A stretch of DNA of 64,000 bases from an uncultured Bacilli bacterium (GTDB lineage: Bacteria > Bacillota_I > Bacilli_A > RF39 > UBA660). The translations under genes were made by a program, and so were the position numbers. The DNA lies in assembly GCA_934096985.1 (NCBI GenBank), contig CAKONC010000001.1:62001-126000 (forward strand), written 5' to 3'. The notes beneath the pieces are model-generated. The model had not been told where the DNA came from, ran no database searches, and was given only the letters and a program-made list of their open reading frames with translations. Below, in pieces: positions 58,721 through 64,000 of the stretch; position 1 is the stretch's first letter, and each line of letters starts with the position of its first letter.

Positions 58721-58813
58721 GGGGGAATACCCAAGTCCGGTTGAAGGGACTGGTCTTGAAAACCAGGAGGTCGGGTAACCGGCGCAGGGGTTCGAATCCC
58801 TTTTCCCCCGCCA
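58721..58813 (+). tRNA. tRNA-Ser (TGA)
   Basis: 93-nt class II tRNA: acceptor GGGGGAA/TTCCCCC, anticodon loop CTTGAAA giving TGA, long variable arm, encoded CCA. Confidence 0.96.
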
Positions 58814-58823
58814 AGTTAGATAT

Positions 58824-58901
<78 letters not shown>

Positions 58902-58903
58902 AT

Positions 58904-58980
58904 GGTTCCATAGTGTAGCGGCCTATCACGCTTGCCTGTCACGCAAGAGATCACGGGTTCAAATCCCGTTGGAACCGCCA
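58904..58980 (+). tRNA. tRNA-Asp (GTC)
   Basis: Acceptor GGTTCCA/TGGAACC, anticodon loop CTGTCAC giving GTC, T-arm CGGGTTCAAATCCCG, CCA encoded. Confidence 0.97.
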
Positions 58981-58983
58981 TTT

Positions 58984-59059
<76 letters not shown>

Positions 59060-59071
59060 GAAATGCAAATA

Positions 59072-59098
59072 AAATCCCCATTATTGGGGTTTTTTTGT
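59072..59098 (+). terminator. Terminator of the tRNA operon
   Basis: AATCCCC / GGGGTTT stem, loop ATTATT, seven T; lies between convergent units. Confidence 0.9.
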
Positions 59099-59103
59099 GA
59101 AAA

Positions 59104-59616
59104 TTATTTGCATTTTATTTGAGCATCATTAACAAAAGATTTTGTTAGTTCGTTAGTTTGGCCTGAAACTTTAAATTTGGCAAGGTCACCTAAAATAGGC
59201 AAGTTAAATTCATAAAATAAAGTAACTCTAAATATTGTTCCACATGTTTTAGTGTTTGTTGTAACTTTAACGCAATATGCGTATCTTTCATTTTCTCTTG
59301 CTACTTCAACTGTATCAGAATCTAAATTAAAACCATACATTGAAGTTGTTCCATCATAACAATAACCTTTAGCATTATAACTGTTATTTTGTAAATATAA
59401 ATTCATTACAGAAACAGAACCTTTAATTGTTTTAGTAGAGGTATCAGTAGTTGTTAAACCTTCATATTTTTCTATAATTGAAGTCAGTTCATTTTTAACT
59501 TTATACACTCTTGAATAACTTAATGCCATAACAAGAAAGCCTGAAAATATTAAAGTAAAACTGATTACAATCATGAATATCCAACTTGATCCTATAGCTT
59601 CTCTCAAACTAACCAC
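59104..59616 (-). CDS. TadE-like / pseudopilin-type membrane protein
   Basis: 167-170 residues; a TTG at 59607, four bases after GAGGTGG, is the likely start (MREAIGSSWIF), although an in-frame GTG lies three codons upstream. One N-terminal membrane helix (WIFMIVISFTLIFSGFLVMA, then LSYSRVYKVKNELTSIIEKY) and an extracellular domain with four Cys. This N-terminal form is like TadE/TadF pseudopilins, but no other Tad gene lies nearby in the window. It may belong to a pilus or secretion system encoded elsewhere, or be a stand-alone exported protein. Confidence 0.6.
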   Translation of the reverse strand: MVSLREAIGSSWIFMIVISFTLIFSGFLVMALSYSRVYKVKNELTSIIEKYEGLTTTDTSTKTIKGSVSVMNLYLQNNSYNAKGYCYDGTTSMYGFNLDSDTVEVARENERYAYCVKVTTNTKTCGTIFRVTLFYEFNLPILGDLAKFKVSGQTNELTKSFVNDAQIKCK

Positions 59617-59682
59617 CTCTTATTATATTAATTATAACATAAATCTATTCAATTATAAATATTTTTGATATAATGAATTCAT

Positions 59683-59756
59683 GCCGAATTAGTTTAATGG
59701 TAAAACAAAAGCATGGTAAGCTTTAGCCACAAGTTCGATTCTTGTATTCGGCACCA
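59683..59756 (+). tRNA. tRNA-Thr-like (GGT), unusual body
   Basis: 74-nt cloverleaf: acceptor GCCGAAT/ATTCGGC, D-arm GTTT..AAAC, anticodon stem AAAGC/GCTTT with loop ATGGTAA giving GGT (Thr), T-arm ACAAGTTCGATTCTTGT, CCA encoded. The D-arm and size look more like tRNA-Gly, and loop position 32 is A. A TATAAT box lies about 15 nt upstream. It fits the tRNA-Thr decoding ACC/ACU but has an AT-rich, atypical body. Confidence 0.8.
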
Positions 59757-59798
59757 GATTGATAGGAAACTCGAACTTTTCGAGTAGTAATAAATATT

Positions 59799-59826
59799 AA
59801 CTAGAAGTACCGTCTAGTTTTTTTGT
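59799..59826 (+). terminator. Terminator after the tRNA
   Basis: AACTAGA / TCTAGTT stem around AGTACCG with seven T; a second small hairpin (ACTCGA/TCGAGT) precedes it at 59768. Confidence 0.75.
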
Positions 59827-59901
59827 TATTATGAAGAAAGTGAGGAGTTTTATGAAGAAAGTAAAAATATTAGAAGTTGAGAAGTTTTAAAAAGAATTGA
59901 T

Positions 59902-60114
59902 ATGATATGTAGATTTGCTTGCTGTAAATATACTATTAAACAAGGAAGTATTATCAATATTAAAGGAAGTAATATTGCTTATGTAAGTCCACATATTATA
60001 ACAATCAAAGGGAATAATTATTTAATATTTAATGGAAGTGATAAAGTTTTTGTAAATGATTATTCTAAATGTATTAAATTAAAAGATATGGAAGTTCATA
60101 TTAAAAACAATTAA
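59902..60114 (+). CDS. Small protein of unknown function
   Basis: 70 residues, MICRFACCKYTIKQGSIINI then KGSNIAYVSPHIITIKGNNY, beta-rich with four Cys. No clear ribosome-binding site; a better-placed ATG at 59851 (after GAGGAG) opens only 12 codons (MKKVKILEVEKF) before a stop. The pair may be one broken gene. Weakly supported. Confidence 0.35.
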   Translation: MICRFACCKYTIKQGSIINIKGSNIAYVSPHIITIKGNNYLIFNGSDKVFVNDYSKCIKLKDMEVHIKNN

Positions 60115-60225
60115 ATGTTTTTAAACTAGGCGTACAAAAAGAAAGTGAAATACTTGAGGTTAAAAGTATGGACTTTTTGTGCTTTTAATCTCTTTCAAAA
60201 AAATAATAGAAAGAGAGATAAAACT
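60115..60225 (+). other. Gene-free gap with a hairpin
   Basis: Contains TCTCTTTC / GAAAGAGA (60189-60216) without a T-run, just before the recombinase stub. No gene. Confidence 0.4.
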
Positions 60226-60309
60226 ATGAACGATGAAAAGAAAATTGCAGATATTTATATTAGAGTTAGTACTCATACTCTTAAAAGTGAGAAAAAATTT
60301 AAAAAATAG
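60226..60309 (+). pseudogene. N-terminal stub of a serine recombinase
   Basis: 27 codons, MNDEKKIADIYIRVSTHTLK then SEKKFKK and stop. IADIYIRVST is the opening of large serine recombinases including the catalytic Ser. Everything after residue 17 is lost, and AGAGAGA precedes the ATG. This is a relic of a third integrative element next to the tRNA. Confidence 0.65.
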
Positions 60310-60383
60310 ATTTGAAATTATATTTAATTTCAAATATTTGATAACATTTATTTTGCTGATATGGACGAGTTTAAACTTGATTA

Positions 60384-60409
60384 AAGAGGTTTTGTGCCTC
60401 TTTTTTGCT
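60384..60409 (+). terminator. Terminator after the recombinase stub
   Basis: AAAGAGG / CCTCTTT stem, loop TTTTGTG, T-run. Confidence 0.85.
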
Positions 60410-60492
60410 GTAAATATCCCCTAAAACAAATCACTTAAATAGTAGGCAAAAATAGCTATTTTCGAGCATTAAAAAAGATGTGATACACACCT

Positions 60493-60705
60493 TTACATGT
60501 TTTCGTCTATGGGGGGAGCAAATAACTCTTTTATGTCTATACCTATAATCTTTGCTAAACGGTAAAGACTACCTATTGAAATAGTTTGAAATACTTTGCT
60601 TTCTAAATTGCCGATAAAACTTAAAGCACAGTTGCTTGCCTCGGCTAATCTTTCTTGGGTAAAGCCTTTGTCTTTTCGTAATTTTTTCAAGTTTTGACCT
60701 ATCAC
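60493..60705 (-). CDS. CI/Cro-like XRE repressor
   Basis: 70 residues, essentially one helix-turn-helix: LRKDKGFTQERLAEASNCAL then SFIGNLESKVFQTISIGSLY, with C-terminal IGIDIKELFAPP. Start GTG. Small repressors of this type control mobile elements and phage-like islands. It is divergent from the 60885 operon, and an inverted repeat between them is a candidate operator. Confidence 0.8.
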   Translation of the reverse strand: MIGQNLKKLRKDKGFTQERLAEASNCALSFIGNLESKVFQTISIGSLYRLAKIIGIDIKELFAPPIDENM

Positions 60706-60790
60706 ATAGTAGATATAATTTTCGTCATTTTTGTTGTCTTTCGTATCCTCACCACCTATATATAAATTATCTCAAAAATAAAGATTTCTC

Positions 60791-60823
60791 TTTATCTATC
60801 GTTCGTAGATAAAATGTGATATA
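60791..60823. promoter_or_regulatory. Candidate operator/promoter between the repressor and the exported-protein operon
   Basis: TTTATCTA / TAGATAAA inverted repeat around TCGTTCG, immediately followed by GTGATATAATAG (a -10 box for the rightward operon). A repressor bound here would cover the promoter. Confidence 0.55.
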
Positions 60824-60884
60824 ATAGAGAGGAAAGAAAGAAATTTGATTTTATGATGTTAATTATTGAAAGTGAGGTAATGAT

Positions 60885-61829
60885 ATGAAAAAAGTATTTA
60901 AAATTATAGGTATAATAGTAATCGTTATACTTGTATTAGTTGGTGGCATTTTTGGCTTTAGAAAAATAAAACAAATAACTATGAATAACGAAAGAAGAAA
61001 TGCAAAAACTTTAATGGAGTATGTAAAAACACATAGTTGGGAATATTTAAATTGTTATGATAGTGAGTGTTTAAATATGTCTTTTAAAGAAAATAAGTTT
61101 GTATGTGATATAGATTATAACAATATAAAAGATTTTCAAAGTGATTATTTTGTAACAAAAGATAATGAAGTATATGATATATCTTTCTATGAATTATATA
61201 GTAATAATCAAAATTGTAAAAAAAGAGAAATTGACATTGATATAAAAAATATACAAGATTATTATATCTTTAGCAAAGATAATAAAGTTTATAATATAAG
61301 AGATTTAGAAGAACAACGGACAAGTGATTATTCACAAATATATTTAGCAGATAAAGACATAAGAAAAATAATTGATAGTGATTATAACTTTGATAATAGA
61401 GAAATAAATGTATTGGTTTTTAAAAACAACAATATATATAAACAAGTGTATAATTATAGTGGTTCTACAATATCACAATTAAAGAAAGAAGAAATATACA
61501 AGTCATTAGAAGAATATGGAAATGTAAAACATATAAATTTAGCAAATAATTATACAAGTAAGAGTGGCAAAGATTATAAATTAGAAGATAATACAATAAT
61601 AAATATTGTAAGTGATAAAGGTTATTATTATTTAGATGAAGTAAAAACAGATGAGTGTAGCAAATATCAAGATATAGAGTGCGAGTTGGAATTAAAAGAA
61701 AGTGAAATATATAAAAAGTTTAGTAAAGATATTAAGTTTATAGGACAACAATACACAATATTAAGTGATAACTCAGTAATAAATACAGGTTATTTAACTT
61801 ATCCATTAGATAAAGACTTAAGGAATTGA
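60885..61829 (+). CDS. Membrane-anchored extracellular protein
   Basis: 314 residues. N-terminal membrane helix (residues 4-24, FKIIGIIVIVILVLVGGIFG), then a long charged domain with periodic DN.VY(D/N)I units (TKDNEVYDISFYELYSNNQN and SKDNKVYNIRDLEEQR), suggesting internal duplication. Cys pairs at CYDSECLN and CSKYQDIEC. TGAGGTAATG gives a good start. The next gene starts 1 nt after its stop, forming an operon of two surface proteins under the CI-like repressor. No family recognised. Confidence 0.65.
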   Translation: MKKVFKIIGIIVIVILVLVGGIFGFRKIKQITMNNERRNAKTLMEYVKTHSWEYLNCYDSECLNMSFKENKFVCDIDYNNIKDFQSDYFVTKDNEVYDISFYELYSNNQNCKKREIDIDIKNIQDYYIFSKDNKVYNIRDLEEQRTSDYSQIYLADKDIRKIIDSDYNFDNREINVLVFKNNNIYKQVYNYSGSTISQLKKEEIYKSLEEYGNVKHINLANNYTSKSGKDYKLEDNTIINIVSDKGYYYLDEVKTDECSKYQDIECELELKESEIYKKFSKDIKFIGQQYTILSDNSVINTGYLTYPLDKDLRN

Positions 61830-61830
61830 T

Positions 61831-63012
61831 ATGAAAAGTTTTGTTATAAGTCATTTAAAACTTGTAATCATAATTACTTGTATAGTATCAACCACTATTA
61901 TAGGTGGTATTATAACTTTTAGTATAATAAAATCAAATAATAATATTTCTATACAAAGTAATGAACGAAACAAAGATAAAATACAAATAGAGGTTGTTGC
62001 TGATAGTGTTAAAATTAGAGAAAGTAAAGAGCCTAACTCTCAAGTTATAGGAAAAGTCTATAAAAATGAAGTATATAGTATTATAAGTGAAGATAAAGAA
62101 AGTCAATACAAATGGTTAGAAATTGAAACATCAAACGGAATTAAAGGTTATATTGTTGGTATAGAGGCTTATGTTAAAAAATTAGAAACAACAATAATAA
62201 ATGAAGAAGAACAAAAGCCAAATGACCAACCTAACATAGATAACGAAAATACAAACAACAATGAAGAAAAGCCAAACGATAACCAAACTGAAAATAAGCC
62301 AAACACTAATCAAAAGCCAAATAATAATAGCAATACCAATAAACCTAACAACAATAACTCAAACAATAAGCCTAATATCGATAATAACAATAATAATCAA
62401 AATAATAATGTAAATGATAACGATGTACACAAGAAATATAATGTATCATTTATTTTAGACGGAAAAGTTTATAATGAACAAAGAATAGAAGAAAATAAAA
62501 AAGTTAAAAAACCAAATGAACCATATAAAGATAACCACCAATTTTTATATTGGAGTTATAATGATAAAGAGTTTGATTTTAATACACCTATTACAAAAGA
62601 TATCGAATTAAAGGCTATTTTCAAATATATTTCTTATGAAGAAAAAATCAAGGCAAGAGAAATATTTGAAAATATATTGTCTAAATATGGTTATAAAACA
62701 TTAGATATTCGCCTTGGTTGGGGGAGTAAATCATTTGAAAGAGACGATAAATATTGGCGAATAAATATTATATATGTAAGTCAATATTATTCAGTGCAAA
62801 TGAATAGTGGTGGTTATTATAACCTTACAACACAAGAATATTCTAAGCATAATTATAATTCAAATCCAAGTTGTTCAAAAAATGATATAAGTATAGAGTG
62901 TTCTTTAATAGATAAGCAAATTATAGAATATGCTAACGAAAGCAAAAATGACTTGAATAAAATAGCAAATGAGTTTGAAGCATTGGGTTATAATGGCAGT
63001 TATTTTAATTAG
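61831..63012 (+). CDS. Surface protein with SH3 domain, Asn/Pro-rich linker and InlB B-repeat
   Basis: 393 residues. N-terminal membrane helix (about 9-30), a bacterial SH3 domain (residues 50-105, VVADSVKIRESKEPNSQVIG, then WLEIETSNGIKGYIVG), a low-complexity Asn/Pro/Lys linker of about 65 residues, one InlB B-repeat-like unit (YNVSFILDGKVYNEQRIEEN, then FLYWSYNDKEFDFNTPITKD), and a C-terminal domain with three Cys. SH3 domains bind wall peptides; the linker spans the wall. Likely displayed at the surface. Compare the broken InlB-type gene at 17011. Confidence 0.75.
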   Translation: MKSFVISHLKLVIIITCIVSTTIIGGIITFSIIKSNNNISIQSNERNKDKIQIEVVADSVKIRESKEPNSQVIGKVYKNEVYSIISEDKESQYKWLEIETSNGIKGYIVGIEAYVKKLETTIINEEEQKPNDQPNIDNENTNNNEEKPNDNQTENKPNTNQKPNNNSNTNKPNNNNSNNKPNIDNNNNNQNNNVNDNDVHKKYNVSFILDGKVYNEQRIEENKKVKKPNEPYKDNHQFLYWSYNDKEFDFNTPITKDIELKAIFKYISYEEKIKAREIFENILSKYGYKTLDIRLGWGSKSFERDDKYWRINIIYVSQYYSVQMNSGGYYNLTTQEYSKHNYNSNPSCSKNDISIECSLIDKQIIEYANESKNDLNKIANEFEALGYNGSYFN

Positions 63013-63518
63013 ATAAGTAAATCTATATACGAGGTGGCAACCGATTTTTGAAAAGTCAAGCCCCTAATTACTTAACCCCACCCGTATTGCTCGGTAGTGG
63101 TGGAATATAGAAGTTGTGCGACTCACAACTTTTTTATATTGTCAATACCTTGTATCACATAACTTGTTACATCAACTTTTGTGTAGTTTTACATGTTTAT
63201 CACTCTTTATATTATTATAGTGTTTATTTAAAAATATAATTTACATCAAAGTTTTATTAGAAATATACAAGTTCTTAAAACTGATAAATTCTTTATAAAA
63301 ATTTAAAAGTATAATATTTTTTGAATATAAATTTTTATTTTAACAAATAGACTTTTAATATAATTACAATTATAACTACTAACTATTTATTTTGCCATTT
63401 GAATTAGTTTATTAAAAAATGATTGATTAATTATAATTAAAGTTATAAACTAAATAATAATTATAAAATTAAGTAATTGCTTTGTGTTTTTTATTTAATA
63501 TAGGGGATTATACAAATT
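63013..63518 (+). other. 506-nt gene-free region with hairpins
   Basis: The first 130 nt are less AT-rich and fold-prone: CCACCC...GGTGG near 63076-63104, then AAGTTGTG / CACAACTT at 63110-63128 with six T, a strong terminator for the upstream operon. From 63140 the DNA is very AT-rich and no gene is seen. Confidence 0.6.
63110..63134 (+). terminator. Terminator of the surface-protein operon
   Basis: AAGTTGTG / CACAACTT stem, loop CGACT, T-run. Confidence 0.85.
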
Positions 63519-63905
63519 ATGAACAAAATTGATGAAATAAATAATATAATAAAAGAAAATAAAGATTTAAAAAATATTTCAACAAAAGAAATTAGTGATG
63601 GGCATCATACTTTTGGGGAATTATATTATCATAGAATTATTTTATTTTGTACACTTTGCAATTTATTTACAAATATATCTTGGAAATCTAAAAAACATTA
63701 TGATGAGGAAAGTAACCCAATGTTTTCTGATAGTTTTATTGCGGGAATAAATACGCCTGAGGGAATAACTACATATCACATAAAAATGAGATATTGGGAT
63801 TTATTTGATATACCTGAAGTTGAAAGAGCTCCAAAATATGATAATTATAGCAGCAAAGAATCTTTTAAAAGAGTTTTGTCTTTAACAAAAAAGAGTTTAA
63901 AGTAG
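63519..63905 (+). CDS. Phage-type conserved protein of unknown function
   Basis: 128 residues. The pattern SDGHHTFGELYYHRIILFCT, then WKSKKHYDEESNPMFSDSFI, AGINTPEGITTYHIKMRYWD, LFDIPEVERAPKYDNY is that of a widespread phage protein family of unknown function (DGHHTF.ELY.HR ... WKS..H .. AGI.TP.G..TYH...YWDLF). The conserved His, Asp and Trp suggest a small metal- or nucleotide-binding domain. GGGGAT precedes the ATG. It suggests that phage-related DNA continues to the window edge. The last 95 nt hold nothing recognised. Confidence 0.7.
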   Translation: MNKIDEINNIIKENKDLKNISTKEISDGHHTFGELYYHRIILFCTLCNLFTNISWKSKKHYDEESNPMFSDSFIAGINTPEGITTYHIKMRYWDLFDIPEVERAPKYDNYSSKESFKRVLSLTKKSLK

Positions 63906-64000
63906 ATTGAATTGATGATTTCAAAAAAATAATGCATTTAAATATCTAAAACTTTTTTAAATTAGTTGGTTATAAGTTATTTTTTTTACTAGGTGAACAA

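Noticed and set aside
63013..63140. Riboswitch or oriT in the hairpin-rich stretch
   Set aside because: No recognisable aptamer core or relaxase gene; one hairpin is an ordinary terminator.

Overview
The window is AT-rich DNA (by eye well under 35% G+C) that uses the standard bacterial code, with TGA as a stop. It carries Gram-positive genes with strong Shine-Dalgarno sites (secE, nusG, a D-Ala-D-Ala carboxypeptidase, an OmpR/histidine kinase pair, LemA/DUF3137) and several endospore-linked genes (spmA, spmB, yunB, a SleB-like hydrolase, a CotS/YutH-like protein). The block yunB ... yutD - yutH-like - NifU-like keeps part of the Bacillus yun/yut order. This fits an uncultured, probably gut-associated, spore-forming member of the Bacillota. 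Finer taxonomy cannot be settled from the sequence alone.

Layout. 1-5850: end of a prophage late region. It holds a tail/receptor-binding protein that is the target of a diversity-generating retroelement (DGR), an array of five non-coding copies of its variable region, a DGR-type reverse transcriptase, a tail-assembly-like protein, a lysis cassette and a CHAP/CW_7 endolysin. 5838-13490: HNH-like protein, membrane-anchored XRE regulators, SleB-like hydrolase, rRNA-modification-type enzymes, tRNA-Asn and an AAA ATPase. 13568-14363: secE-nusG. 14368-30054: a leftward ABC transporter operon (TauB/TauC, SsuB/SsuC or Thi type) in which both genes are split, each by a separate element carrying a large serine recombinase. 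Element 1 (about 5.26 kb) sits in the permease gene and element 2 (8,895 bp) in the ATPase gene. Removing either element at its shared core restores an uninterrupted frame. Element 2 carries a 1,640-residue repeat protein translationally coupled to an aldehyde-dehydrogenase-fold protein. 30154-58400: mostly housekeeping and envelope genes: CBS-containing pyrophosphatase, FtsX-type ABC exporter, LemA, two-component system, Ca-type P-ATPase, sporulation genes. Among them is a large surface protein with a GC-rich C-terminal patch and a long inverted repeat just upstream. 58452-59756: tRNA genes. 59757-64000: another accessory stretch with a truncated recombinase stub, a CI-like repressor, SH3/InlB-type surface proteins and a phage-type protein.

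Three systems deserve attention. First, the DGR looks multi-template: the cassette next to the reverse transcriptase differs from the expressed variable region only at its adenines (5 of 5 differences in 61 nt), and four more divergent cassettes lie beside it, separated by a regularly placed TGATGTGT motif. Second, two site-specific elements interrupt two adjacent genes of one transporter operon in a precisely reversible way. Third, the surface protein at 52448-54883 shows signs of both switching (25-bp inverted repeats around 305 bp upstream) and sequence diversification (an abrupt GC-rich C-terminal segment).
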